From positions 124,001 to 188,000 of the forward strand of contig JARVKI010000014.1 of assembly GCA_036674765.1 (NCBI GenBank): 64,000 bases of DNA, written 5' to 3'. Origin of the DNA: Seiridium cupressi. Lineage: Eukaryota > Ascomycota > Sordariomycetes > Amphisphaeriales > Sporocadaceae. The translations under genes and the position numbers were made by a program. Numbering within the stretch: position 1 is the first letter of the stretch; every line of letters begins with the position of its first letter. Under the pieces are notes generated by a model. That model did not search any database. It was not told the origin of the DNA and saw nothing but the letters and a program-made list of their open reading frames with translations. Of the stretch, positions 22,721 to 35,706 are shown in pieces.

Positions 22721-23776
22721 TTTTGTTTATTATTTGGATTCACTTTATTGTCCTATACCGAGAAATACGAAGCGAAGAAAGAGGAGCATTGAAGTCAGGC
22801 TTGAGCAACAACAATGGAGCAATCAAAACATTTGTACCACCAGCGATACGATGCTTGTAGGCAATGATACCCCGCATTTTCCCACTCATTGTACTACCTA
22901 CCTAATGATGGAAGTATTGTATTCATTCACGTGACTTGCGACACTCACATGTTTGTGTAAGCATCCATGCCGACTTCTGATGTTAGTTAGTCTCTTATTT
23001 GTTGTTTCGCAGGATGAGTCAGCGGTCTTCTTGCTCGTAATAAGGGGGTTCAAGAAGCCACACACGATTGCTGTAGATTCTTCTAGGCGGTGACATGGAG
23101 GATAACAAAACAACTTGGACTAAGTTCACTTTTGTTAATCTCTTCTAGTAAACATGTTGTCATATCTATATATCCATTATCCATTCAAAGACCACGAATG
23201 TAGATATCAATACCTTGATGTTCCAATAAGGACCCTTGAACAGTGTGCCTACAGCCAATAACGATTGTACACGACTATAGACCGCGCTAGCGAGTTGCAA
23301 GGTGCAGAAGAATGGCTCATTCATGAAGAATGCCGACTAGCGGAAGTCTTGTCATAACGAAATCACGGAAATAGCTGAGTTCACGTGACTGGTGCAGCCT
23401 GTTTGGGTATGAATTTTGCGTCCTGAAGCGCTGGACGAGTCTAGTTACAGCATTCAGCACGGCCCTAGCGAAGCAGTCGAGGTTGCTGGGTGGCACTGGT
23501 AAGCGTGGCACTGTTTTTCAGAGTACTGAGACCAGTCGGTCAATCATAGTAGGCCAAAGCGCGGGACCTGAGCCCATCAAAGTACGCCTAGCTTAGTATT
23601 TTCTATTCCTTTGCCAGGTCGTCGCTTCCTGTAAAGTTCAATCACATCGGCGCCACCTAGAATATTCTTCCACAACGCCGTCGCCAAAAATTCCTCCCAT
23701 CGTCAATACCTTCAACATCCTTTCACATCTTCACCTTCCACAAGACAGCGGATGTCATAGACCACCAGCGGCCATC
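22721..23776. other. Gene-free region upstream of the 634-residue protein
   Basis: No coding exon is supported. The proximal part, from about 23500, is the probable promoter and 5' leader of the next gene. Confidence 0.5.
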
Positions 23777-25913
23777 ATGATCGACTGTCGCGACTTCAGC
23801 TTTCCGGAGAAGAGAGCCAAGCCACTTCACAGAACCGTCTCCGGACGAAATCCAGGTCTCACAGATGGCTCCACCCGAATGGTAGGTCTTTTCAGCATAT
23901 CATCTGCTCTCTACAACAGAGTAGATCACTAGACTCTTGGAACCCGTGGAATACACTCCACAGAAGTCAGACAGATCGCTTTGGAGCCCTCAATCAAGAA
24001 TACTACCAACTTCGACTCTTGTGTTTGCCACTGGTGGTATTCTTCACATGAAACAGGGTGTCATATGCACGGCCATGGACGGAAGTGACTCAAAGCTAAC
24101 TGGCAATTCCTAGAGCACGGCCGTGAGCATCTCCCCGGGTCCACCAGCCACGACGGTTAATCGAGGCAATGAGGACGTTTCAGAAGGCATAGAGGAAGAT
24201 GAACCTGGTCACACATCACCATCAAACCCCTATGAGGATGGTTCCGAGGTTCAATGGAGAACGTTGTTGGACGTCAAGGATGCCGAAATTTCAAGACTAA
24301 AGGACTCCATTGTACAGCTGCATAAACAGTTTGGCCAGGCCATTGTTGAGACTGCCTCAGTCGCATACGCCAAAGGTCGAAGTAAGGCTGTTGCTGAGTT
24401 CAACTCAGTCGAGTCTTTCTACCCCGCGCCTGGACGACTTTACAGGAGAGGGGCCGTAGTTGAAGATCTCCCCCTAACCACATCACACCAGCTCAACAAA
24501 TGGGTGGTATCGATGGTCCATCACTCACCCGAGGGGATTCCAGGAACCATTTCCGATAAGCGACCTGATAATGAGTCACCCACCGAGGGTGATATTGTTC
24601 GCAACTGGGAACAGAAACCCGCGATCCCATACAACGGAGATCATGTTGGGAGCCGCCCAAGCTGGATCTACAAGAATGACACCGGAACGGAGCAAGTACA
24701 CCGTCTGAGCGATCAAAAGATCATCTCCCTTCCGCGGATTCGACAGAAACCTTGGGTTAAAGAGTGGGAAAGGGAATCACAGGCCGTGGCTACAACTACT
24801 ACTTCTACAGCTTCCCTTGGAGAACTGCCCTCGTCTTCATCCAACGCCGGGCCACTTGCCAAGAGGTTGATCAAGAAGCAGACGCGAAATAGCCGTCGTA
24901 GACACAGGCAAGGCCAGACTCCCGACACTAACATCATGGCACTTCGAGGCGGCATACTTGAAGTGTACGAGGTTGCTTCTCAGTCGGGTCATATTGCCAA
25001 TAATGAATCGCTCCGCACTTCTAGCGACATCTATCAAGGGAGATTCTCCAAACCCGACCGCTCCAACTCGTTCCTGCATCGTCGGGATGATAACGTCGCT
25101 AGTGTATACGATGAATCTAAGGAAATCGAGCGCGATGGCTCCCTTAGCCCAGATGACCCCCGCTCACCTCATGGAAGCTACAGCCACTCCATGACCTGGG
25201 TTATCAAGGAGCAGTTGACCCTGGTGCGTTTCCAGAAGTGCATGACTAACCTCCGTAGCATGGGCTGCGACAAATCCCCCTTCATCTCTGGCGATTTCAT
25301 GCAATGGATGGACCTCATGATTCACTACCGCATAGCCAAGTTTGCCCGCGGCCGACTACAGATACGTCTGCGACACGACGAGCTAGACATTATGCGCCGT
25401 GCGTTGTCTCACAGAGAAGATGTTGACAAGGTCGCTGAAGACTTTACCGCCCTTCTTTCCCCAAAGCTCATTGCCAATAGTGTTCGACACAAAAAGTCTA
25501 CGGTTCTGATGCGAGATACCCCCTGGGTTTGCGCTTACACCGACCAGTCTCTGACCGACTGGCCTCCGGAGAAAGAATTCAAGAAGAATGGGGATAACCG
25601 CGCTAAATTCCATCCGCAGCAGAAACGCAGGCTTCCCTCGCCTAGGGCCCGTAAACTGCACAAGTGTCATTATCATCGCCTTCAGAAGGATCTCAAAGGA
25701 ATTCCCACCAAAGGCCCCGGTGTTCCTTACGAGCTTCGCGAGAGCAATGATAAATTGGCCAATATGAACAAGGACATGAGGCCCCAGACTGGTGCTAGAG
25801 GATACTGTCCTCACGGTTTTAGTGACAGGCCAGTTCTCTACCACGAACTGGATCACTTCACACAAACTCTGCTCATGGAGATTGATCGCTCGACATTGAA
25901 CGCATACGAATAG
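23777..25913 (+). CDS. Hypothetical protein, 634 residues, basic, with a short N-terminal coiled coil
   Basis: Function not recognised. Two exons, 23777-23881 and 24114-25913, are joined across a 232-nt phase-0 intron with a GTAGGT donor, a GCTAAC branch site and a CTAG acceptor. The longest open frame starts only at a GTG (24123), which makes a 5' exon with ATG at 23777 the better model. An acidic, Ser/Pro-rich N-terminal segment precedes a probable coiled coil (about residues 75-120, LDVKDAEISRLKDSI...). A long disordered middle has Ser/Thr clusters and a basic patch with KRLIKKQTRNSRRRHRQ that could be a nuclear localisation signal. The C-terminal third looks folded, with WVIKEQLTLVRFQKCM, MQWMDLMIHYRIAKF and HKCHYHRLQKDLKG. 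No signal peptide or membrane segment is seen. A nuclear or regulatory role is only inference. Confidence 0.65.
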
Positions 25914-28900
25914 CATCATGGCTCCCTTATACATCAGCTTGGTCTGCTGATGCTGCTGATCTTGGCAGTCAAATTCTTAGGTATGTACTAGCTCCAGACA
26001 TTGGCCCACAGTGGCAACACTACATGATAAGATCCCTTTCTGACGGCTCGAGACAGAAGCAGATGTATTCAACTGAACATCCTTGGTGGCTCCAATGCCA
26101 TTTTCAACAACGAGATCGCGATTCGAAGGATATAGACCAGCTCTCCACCCCAACTTCCCTTGGCAAGACACTTCAACTGCACACTGGATATCATTCAGGA
26201 GGAATGCTTCAAGTTCCAAAGCTTTGGATGCTACTTTTGGTGGCCTTTCGTGCATGGGAGAATAGTCGAGATGGAAGGAGGCATCGGTTGGGAGAATGCT
26301 AGATCAGCAAATGAGCAGTTTCAGAGACGGTCAAACGGAAAAACGCATATAGACTTGGGGAATCAAATCGGATAGAATAATTATTCTTGTTTTCATCATC
26401 TTCGAGTTGGTACGGCTTCGTGCCATCCACGCTATCGCTTGTTGCCCAGCATGCTGAAGAGAAAAGCATTTTTGTATTGAGAGCTTTCTCTGCAACCTGA
26501 TGTCCCTATCATCATAAGCATCGAGTGACAGTGGAGCCAGTTTCAGTGATGCATGATGGCTAATTAGTCAGCATCATACGTGTTTCTGTTCCGCGGCTGC
26601 TGAGTCATCTCGTCGCTTGGTGCCTTAAAAACAGCGCATGTTGCTCATGAATGAGCAATTTTTGGTGGTGAAGAGCATGTTTTCAACCCATCGGGCCTGA
26701 CTCCATGATTGCAATAAAGTAAAAACTGTAGACCATCCGGACGTCAGTGGTAGTATTGAACCAATACCTGTGTTCCTGTGCCATTTTCTCTGTTCGCTGT
26801 TGGCCACTTGCAATGTCATGGCCAGGCTTCTGGGCTTGGTGATAAGTGGCGGTCCTGGGTTGCGTCAAGCAGTACTCATCATCGCGAATCGCAGTCTCGA
26901 GAACTAAAAGAAAGAAAAAACGCGCTCACCAATACGCGTTGCTGCCTGACCAGCTCTGCCAGCCACTCGAGTGTCCAAGTAACCGCGTGGGGGGTATCTT
27001 AAACGCAAACAGGCACCCTTTTTCTCAACAACGGTTAACCACAGTGGCTCAGTGGTAAATCGGATCCAGTTCCAAACTGATGAGAAAAATCCGACCGGCC
27101 GGCGGTATTTTCATACGGAGTTGGTACCTTGAGCTCTGTACTACGGGCAGCGTGGGTCGAGCCCCCCCTGATCAAAGTAGTACATCTCGACAGAGAACTC
27201 CCGAACTTTTTGGAGTTTTGATGGATTTGTTTCAGCAGTAGTCACCCCGTCAAGCTTGCAAGCTTGCAGTTCAACACCCACAAGGAGCCTTTCTTTTTCC
27301 TTTTTTCTTTCATTTTTTCTCTTGACACGGCTGCCTTTCGACGGCGCCTCTCCCTGTTTAATGTTTTATTCGTTTGACTTCTTATTTACTACCTTTTTTT
27401 TTTTTTTTTTTTTTGGGATATCGCACCTTATTGCTTTCATCTTTTCATGTTGCCACACTTACTCATGGTGCGTTTGATATTACTACACGGGTGACACAAA
27501 ACTGAATCTTCTAGTCTCCCTTGACTAGCAACGACTAATCAACGTTGAGCTGGACAAGGTAAGGATTTCTGGAGGGACACATTCACGATCTTCTAACTGC
27601 GCACTTGATATCTTATATGTACACTGTTATCATCAAGCCTTAGGCATGCTCTGATTGTATCACTGCTAATCCTCTAATCCTCGCAGATCGCAGGTAAGTA
27701 GTAGTGACCGTTTCCAGAAACATGTACCGTCGACCTCCGTGTCTAGCAACAATTACCCACAGCCTTCTTGTCTACGAGATAATATGAGCCAGTAGGCTTG
27801 CCGAGTCTAGGCGTTCATTAGTCATGAGCCCTGCCATTTCGTTATAACTGTTCCAATATTCCGTCGCACAAGGCGGCGGTGGCCAAGTATCCGGGAGCCC
27901 AGACAAGAACTAGACACGAAGAATTGGGTACAATCATTCAACGTGTGCGATTCGAGGTCTTTGTGGTGCACACATAAGCAACATAACCTAAAGTTGTGTC
28001 ACCACTTACTATTAATTGATAGGTCTGCCTACCTTTGGAATTTGTAACACAGTCAGTCCACCGCAAAATTTAAGCAAGACGGAACGATTATCATTATTTG
28101 TAGTAGATGAAATGCTGTAAACCATCGGTCTTGGGCTGAACTATAAAAGTAGCGATGGATATGGTGATATGCATACGTTCTTTGCAGAATTATATGGCTT
28201 TCCAAAATGGTAGAAAGATCCACCACCCAAATAGGGGCAAGGGGTTCATGTAGTTGGGGCCCTCACGTGATGTGTGGACCGGTGAGTGGGCGGGCGAAGC
28301 TACAGCGGGGGTACATTGCGTTCCTCCATGTTTCGAGCCTTGGGACTGGCGACCGTCAGGTATTCCATAGGTCACGGCGGCCTCGCAGCATGCTACTGGT
28401 GGCCAGGTATTTAGAAGCATGAAGGCGGGGCACTAGCCAGCTTGTGGCATGTGCCTTCAGGATTTCGCAGACTGGCAGTAATCAATTAATGCTGGGTTAA
28501 GGTTGATGACAGTTGTCGCTTATGCTCATGTACAAGGAGGCAGGACGGACAGGTGGCTTGCATGCAATTTCCCAGCTGCGCAGAAGTTAGTTGCACGGAG
28601 GCTATTGGCATCTGCATGGCGTCGAAGCCCATCAACTGCAAACCCCCTAATTTTGAACCCCCCTGAGAGATGGTGGGGATCGGACGGCCCAGCGCCACGA
28701 TTTCATAGTTGTAGTAGGGCGCCGGCCACGCACTTGGCGGCTCCAAGGCTGGGAAATCCAAAGGGCATGCACAAACGGGTAACGGCTCTGACGACCAGCC
28801 ATCGAATGGATTTCTTTCGTCGATAAATCAGTTGGATGTAGCCAGGCATTGACGTGCATGCGATCCCTACAGCAGCTGCCTCTTCCAGAATCACACGAAA

Positions 28901-29393
28901 TCGGCGTCAAGCTCAAGTCAGATTCCAAGCCACGCTACCTCATCAAAAGCCGACCCAGCACCTGGCACTAGCTTTACCGTCGAGCGCATCCTTGCTGCTG
29001 CTCGGAAGGGTCCAGGCGCTAGCACTAATCATCCAGAAAGTCGATCTCTCATGCACCAAACGACCACCACGCCAGCTCAGCTGCTTCTTTTCTTACAGCT
29101 TCCCCTCAGACCGTTATTTGTCCTTCACTTCAATGAATGAGGTCATTTCTTTCCGGGAACAGGACAGACAATAGCACCAATTACGTCCTCCCTCCTTCCC
29201 GCCATCCTCTCTTGAAACAAAGGACCACTCGAGTACCAGGCCTGTACAACATCAGACAGCCACCGGCGCCCCAAAGCAAGTCTACGCGAAAACAGTGTAG
29301 TCCTCCGAAAGCAAAAACACCGGCGAGCGATTACCCTACCTCGAAGCTTGCTCCGAAACTGCATAGATCTATTGCCTCTGAACTGCAATAGTC
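25914..29393. other. 3.5-kb gene-free stretch upstream of the TBC gene
   Basis: No conserved coding exon is found. Notable content: a tRNA-like box A match near 27046 with a damaged box B near 27155, a pyrimidine-rich block (27280-27420) with T21 at 27394-27414, and a chain of good splice signals at 27470-27705. The last 500 bases are the probable promoter and leader of the TBC gene. Confidence 0.5.
27394..27414. repeat. T21 homopolymer
   Basis: Uninterrupted run of about 21 T inside a pyrimidine-rich block. This is typical of fungal core-promoter CT tracts but longer than usual. Confidence 0.85.
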
Positions 29394-32282
29394 ATGGCGG
29401 ACCACGCGGAGTCGCCATCTTCTCCAGCTGTTCAGGAGGTGGAGGCATCCCCAGCTGCTTCGGACAAGGAAACGGTATGTCGAGCATGTGCAGGTCAGCC
29501 TGCGGACCTTTTTCAATCACATACAGCGGCTTGGATGCACCACTGAACCTTTGGGGTCATTGCTAACCTGTTATCCAAAAGGACACATTCGAAGATGCTG
29601 TCGACACTAGCTCCGTCCGATCCCTCGCAGGCCGGAAATCCTCTTCAACCAAATCTGTCAGTAGACCTACGAGCAACGGTTCCGAAGCAACAATAGAGAA
29701 GAATGGCACCGGACCAACCAAAGAACCCGCGGAAAGTGCCACGGAGGAAGTCGAGACACTCAAGGATGAGCTGGAAGCAGCGTCGGATTCAGAACCTGAG
29801 TCAGAAGCGATCACAAAATCGGCACGAACGTCGAGCCGATTATCCCAGACCGATATGGACGTCGTGGACCTGGGCGACGAGGCTCCAGTAAAACCTACGA
29901 CAGAAGAAAAAGGTACTTCATCGCGGCCCATGATAATCAATTGGTGACTAGTCACTAATGCTGTGCAGAAGACGTACCTCCTCCCGTTCCCCAAAAGCAA
30001 CCCTCCAAGAAACTCTCCCTGAGCAACATTGCGAGTTCCCTACCTGCGATGCCCTGGTCTCCTTCCGAATCGCCGCCCAAGACTAGCCCAGGCCCCTCCA
30101 CTGTCGCTACCTTCCCACCTCCCGTACCAGAGAAGCCTGCAGCTCCAGATCGGACCTCGAACTCACGCAAACTCACTAGCCCATTCGCGTGGCTGTCGAG
30201 GAATTCTACGACAAAGGAGACTATTACATCCCCACCTACTGCTCCACTGCGGTCTCCCAGACGAGATACCGCCAGCTCGATCGCAACCGTGACTAGTAAC
30301 CCGGAAATGATGCTGAGCAAGTTGGAGGAAGGCAACGAGGGTACCGTGGGGCGGCCAGCTAGAAACAGCCTGAGGGATAGATTCAAACTGGTACGAATGA
30401 GGGAGGAAGCCGGGGTCTCACTACCCGTCGATGGCGAAGAGGACAAAGTACAACCTGGGTTGACCAGAGCGGCCACTAGTTTGGGTATCATGAGCCCGGG
30501 TGTGGAAGACGGCCCAACGTCCCCTGTGCCTACAAGTCCCAATCCAACCTTGGCGCCTGGAACTGTCTCGGGAGTATCGGCTGGTCCATCCTCGGCTCCA
30601 GATGCGCAAGTTGACTGGGACCTATGGCAATCCGTTGTCTATGAAGGCCCATCCGCAGTGGCCAAAACGAGCCTAGAAGAGCTCAATAGGGCTATCGCAA
30701 CTGGAATTCCCACGATCATTCGAGGTGTCGTCTGGCAAGTGCTCGCGCAAAGCAAAAACGAAGACTTGGAGCAGGTATACAAGGAATTGGCAGCACGAGG
30801 AACCGAGAAGGACGTCTCTAGAAACAGCAATGGGACCTCGATTAGCTCCGCTAGCAACAGCTTAAGCGTAGACAAGGAGACAGTGGCATCGTCTGCTTCA
30901 TCTATACACTCCGAGGTATCAGGAGCCAACGGAACCAAGTCGCCGCCGGGAGAAAAGGACACCGAGGCAATCTTGAAGGCGCAAGCATTGGCTGCAGCTG
31001 AGCGAAAGAAGAAGGAAAAGGAGGATGCAGCCATGCTTCAGAAACTCGAGAAGACGATCCGACGCGACCTTGGTGCCAGGACTAGCTTTTCGAAACATGC
31101 ACAGGCTGCCGGGTTACAGGAGGGCTTGTTCGGAGTCTGCAAAGCGTATGCTTTGTTTGACGAAGGCGTTGGTTATGCACAGGGGATGAACTTCCTGATC
31201 ATGCCACTTCTCTTCAACATGCCTGAGGAGGAGGCCTTCTGTCTGCTGGTGCGTTTGATGAACCAGTACAAGTTGAGGGATCTGTTCATTCAGGATATGC
31301 CTGGGTTGCACATGCACCTATACCAGTTTGAGAGGCTACTCGAGGATCATGAACCTGCTGTGTATTGTCATCTTAACCGACGCGGCATTTCGCCGCATCT
31401 GTACGCCACGCAATGGTTCCTTACGCTATTCGCCTACAGGTTCCCCCTACAACTCGTCCTCCGGATTTACGATCTGATACTCTCGGAAGGCCTCTCTGCT
31501 ATCCTCAAATTCGGCATCGTCTTGATGCAGAAGAATGCCTCGACGCTCTTGGGCCTGTCTGACATGGCGCAGCTCACGACCTTCCTGAGGGACAAGCTTT
31601 TCGACGTCTACATCGACCAAGCACCAAGCAGCGGCAGTATTTTGGAGAACGGCTTCTTTGGCAGCAGCTCTTCAAGTATCGATAAAGAAGTATATCGAGC
31701 AGACCAGCTTGTCCGCGATGCCTGCGAAATCAAGATTACCCCGGAGATACTCAAACTTTACACAGCTGAGTGGGAGGAAAAGACGCGGGCGGAGAAACAG
31801 CGGGAGGAGGAACTCGAGAGTCTCAAGCAATCCAACACGAGTTTCGCCATCAAGGTCCGGAAACTGGAGGAAAGATTGCAAGCCGCCGACGTGGAAGGAA
31901 CGAATATGGCCAATGAGCTCGTGCACACCAAGATCGAGAACGAAGAGCTGAAGGACGAGAATGAGAGCCTCAAGGGGCAAGTGAAGGAACTACGTGTCGT
32001 CATCGAAAAGCAGCCACAAGAGATCGAGGATGCGTGGAAGCTCGAGCGGGACAATCTCATGCAGCGAAATGGGAAGGTCCATGAGGAGAACTTGAAGATC
32101 GAGAAGGAGATGGGCGAGCTTGAGGAACAGCTGGTGCAGACCAAGATGCGATATGCCGAGGTAAGTCCATCCTGTCTATGTCTAGTCCATGGATCGCCCG
32201 TATACTGATATCACTACAGATCAACGACCAGTACGAGACCCTGCAAAGAAAATGGGCCGATCTCAAGAAGCAATTCGCTTAG
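29394..32282 (+). CDS. TBC-domain Rab GTPase-activating protein, GYP5-like
   Basis: GAP for exocytic Rab GTPases (Ypt1/Sec4 class in yeast), acting at the Golgi and sites of polarised growth. Exons are 29394-29474, 29582-29912, 29969-32160 and 32220-32282, giving 888 residues in one frame. The first third is disordered and acidic/Ser-Pro-rich. The TBC domain (about 350-740) opens with GIPTIIRGVVWQVL. The Arg-finger region IRRDLGART is at about 501-509 and the Gln-finger YAQG at about 540-543, with FAYRFPLQLVLRIYDL near the end. An Ala/Lys/Glu-rich insert lies between the first TBC helix and the Arg finger. A long C-terminal coiled coil (about 745-888) matches the GYP5/GYL1 layout and probably dimerises. 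Both catalytic fingers are present, so activity is expected. The last exon codes only 20 residues, and missing it would add a false tail. Confidence 0.93.
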
Positions 32283-35200
32283 TCTATTCCTCGCTCTCCT
32301 ACAGCATCACCTCCTCGCCGTCATCTTGTACAAAGCACCCATCATCTTGTATTGCATTTGGGGAAGGTGTTCGAACTTAGGAAAGTCTAATCAAGGACCG
32401 TCGTTTCTTCTGGCGTTCACTTGTCATTGCAGTTGGGCTGAAGTGACAAAAATGGATTTATGCGTCTTGTCTTGTCTGGTTTTCTTGCATTCGGGCTCGA
32501 GCGATCTGCTCGACATTAGAAGGGCATTGGGGAGAGGCTATTCATGAAGGGAAGTCTTTTGTCGATGAAGGACATGCATAAGTACATGTACCAAGTGCCG
32601 TGCCATGAAGGAAGGATAGACGGCAAAGTAAAGTATTGTATAGATCATAGTTACCGGCCTTTGGTGGGAATGGCCGTGAATGGATACAGTCGGGCGGTGG
32701 GAGGAGATACCAGTCAAATCGATGTCTTTCGTGACCGATCAAAGTCACGTTGTCCATCCGCTAGTCTTGCACACTACCGTATGGCCTCGTGCCATATGAT
32801 GCTGGTGAAATATTCTAAAACTGAAGATTAACGCAACTGCCTTGGAGATCAGCTGGAACTCATGCAGTTCTTCTGAGACGGCCCCCCGGTCTTGAGCTCG
32901 TCCCAAACAGCCACATCATACATGCCCGTGGCTGAGTCTCAGAATGTTCTCTGTACAGCGCAGGGGCGTTACCTCGTTTGAATATTTTGCCTGCCCCTGG
33001 CCCGTCAATCGATTAATACGTCGACCGTTTGCCTCGTATCTAGCCGGGCCGGGCGCGTTGGAACCACAGCGTTTTAAATCCATCAATTGGCAGTCAAATA
33101 TCGCTCCTAGCCTGTAGAATACCCACAGGCATCGCTTACTAGACAGCAGCCGTGATCTGAACTGTAATGTGGATTGAAAGACGTGCTTGAACAAGTCTGG
33201 CGAGGACTCCTCCGCTTCTGGGACGAGACTTCTAGTCTGAGCCTGCAGAACCCCGCCACGGTAAGGAACAGTGACAGCTCGAACTGGGAGATACCGACTT
33301 CTGAGCTGTGATCTGCATCACCGTGGAGAAAGCCGAGTTCAAGGGCGCTCATCTATAGAACAATAGTGTCGAGAATCTGACCGTTGGTTCGGAGCCCGAA
33401 GCTGTAGCTGCGTACGTGTTGGCGAATGACTCGAATGCTCAGGTATGAATCCACATCTCGCAATATTCAAGCATCAGAACCCTCGCTGGTGCTTTCTTTT
33501 GGCCTGTAAATGCTTTTGTTTCGACGAGTATCAGCACGCCAGCGTTATATGTTGACTCATACTGTAGCCTTTACTGACGAGGTCCTGAGCGGCGGCGTTC
33601 AGCTGCCTGAAGAGGGTTTTCCACGAGTGCTGAGGAATCTCTTGGCAGCAAGAGCACAGATGGGTTTATCAAGAAGATCATAAAACCGAGTTCAGATACA
33701 ATGAAGAGACACTTTGACTTGTACAACACTAACTTCTCGAATGAGGAAAGTCATCTTCAGTGTCTGGTCTGCCGATCGAGCCGCCAAATACTTCCGATTC
33801 AGTCGTCTTAATATGTCAATTCAAGTCTACTCCAGCTCACAAACGGGATAGGCGTTGTGCTCATCACGCCAATTCTCGGGTTGACCATCCGAGGCCCATT
33901 TTGAAATCGCCAAACCGTGTCGCTTTGATATAAAATCAGGTCAGGAGAGCAATAGAGAAAGGCAGCAGAGTGGAGGTCCGTCTCGCCGTTCATGTTCTTC
34001 AGTTTGCGCTCACAGCTTTCTTGCAAGAGGTGACCCCACTCGGAGGTTTTACACCTTGAACGCCCCTACAAGAGTACATTAGGGGTCGTCTCGATATACA
34101 TTGCGGGATCGACTATAAGATCAAGTTGGATGCAGCCGACAACACGGAGGTACCACGACCTGACTATACTGTACGATTGCAGGAAGTGCTCCTGCCATCC
34201 ACAATGTTTAGGTTCTTGAAAAAATCCGTATCAACATTGCATCCGCTTTGGAACTGGGTTCGAGTAGCAGCAAGAGAATAAGTATGGGCTAGTCACCACC
34301 GGTCTATTTATTGCGAACCAAATTCGTAGGTCCCTTGGATGGTCTTATTTCTCGAAGCTTGGCGTACTATATTTTATTTATAGGTCCAGATATGGCCGCT
34401 GTGCTTATCGGAGACTAACAAGTTTTCTATATCATTGGGTGGCCCTCCTTCTATTCCTCGCTCACAGTTCGGGACGGTCAGTGCTTGCCTTGAAGACCCT
34501 TCATGGGTGTCCAAATTGCAGTGCAATTTGGACCTGCGATCCGGCCGGCACCGGCGTCCGGAGCTTGGCATTCGCAACACCGGACGTGATACGGTATACA
34601 GCGGGAAAGAAAGGTATCTGTCCCGTATTTATTATAATAGTGATACTGAACCTAGGAAGGTTCGGTAGGCTTTAGCTGTACTGCGACATATACCTAATCT
34701 CGCCAACTGCCCCTCCTGGCTCCCTATAATCTCATCCTGAGTCTGGCAGGTTCGCTAAGATTTGTAGCTTCAAGCCCGAAGACTGTTTTCTGTGGATTCA
34801 GCGAGACCTTGGGTAGCGTAGACAGCAGACGAGTTTCGCAATTTAGCATAGGCCAAGTCTTTCGTGGAGTTCCTCTATGTCCAACGCTATGTCTCTGTGA
34901 TCGATGCAATGACGCTATGTCTACATTCCGATGTGTTTCTCTGGTAGCGCGATAATATATCTCTCTCACAATAATCTCATTTGCTCCGTGATAGTGCCAT
35001 CTAATCTTGGCAGCGACATGTTTGAGGGGTGTTTGGATTGATTTGAAAGAAGATGCCCGACAAATGCTTCTCTTGAGTCAGTGGCTTACTCCTGTGGTGG
35101 GCATGAGACGTGCAGGCGAGTGACTGCAGACACTCAACACTTGCTGGTGACATCTAGAAATATCTCTACTCAACCGGTAAGCCAAAAGATTGATAGGTTC

Positions 35201-35706
35201 CAGAGCAATGTGCTGACTTGCGGCAGCTATGGGACAGTATGAGACAAGGGACAATGAATGGTTTGAGTATCTATCATTGTGATTCGAGATCAGCTCATTA
35301 TCAAATTTATGGTTACAACTGTTAACGGTTTCACTCGTACTCGGACTATGTCTCTGCAAGGTTATCAGGAAATGATGGCGCTCAGGATGTGCCTGATCAA
35401 AGCTCACTCTAAAGAAAATAAAAAAAAGTCAATGGGCTCGATGTGAAACCCTCATGTAAGGTATGGTAGCGTCAAATATCATTTCGTATTCACAAGAGGC
35501 AATGGCTGACAAGTAATCTCGAATAGCAGCACTTTTGGTTGATCTTTTATTGATCCGATCCTAGTCTCAATGAACCCAATCCATGCCGAAGACAGAGAGC
35601 ATAATCCATGAACACCGATACCAAAGTGCAATGCTGACGTGACGTTCCTCGTCGAATTTCATTCCCATCCTGTTTTGACTGACCCCAGCCATGGCTAGCG
35701 TACAGT
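32283..35706. other. 3.4-kb region between convergent genes
   Basis: No gene with recognisable motifs. It contains a perfect 25-bp palindrome (34509-34533) and GC-rich CCGG-containing sequence next to it (34538-34565). Open frames are short and lack family motifs; decayed mobile DNA is possible but not shown. Confidence 0.5.
34509..34533. repeat. Perfect inverted repeat, 12-bp arms, 1-nt centre
   Basis: The arm GTCCAAATTGCA is followed by a single G and then its exact reverse complement. It lies in gene-free sequence and could form a cruciform or bind a dimeric factor. Confidence 0.85.

Noticed and set aside
27046..27165. tRNA gene suggested by a box A match
   Set aside because: No acceptor-stem pairing and box B is damaged; kept only as a possible SINE relic.
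29955..30542. 195-codon minus-strand frame in the TBC gene
   Set aside because: Antisense shadow of the low-complexity N-terminal coding region.
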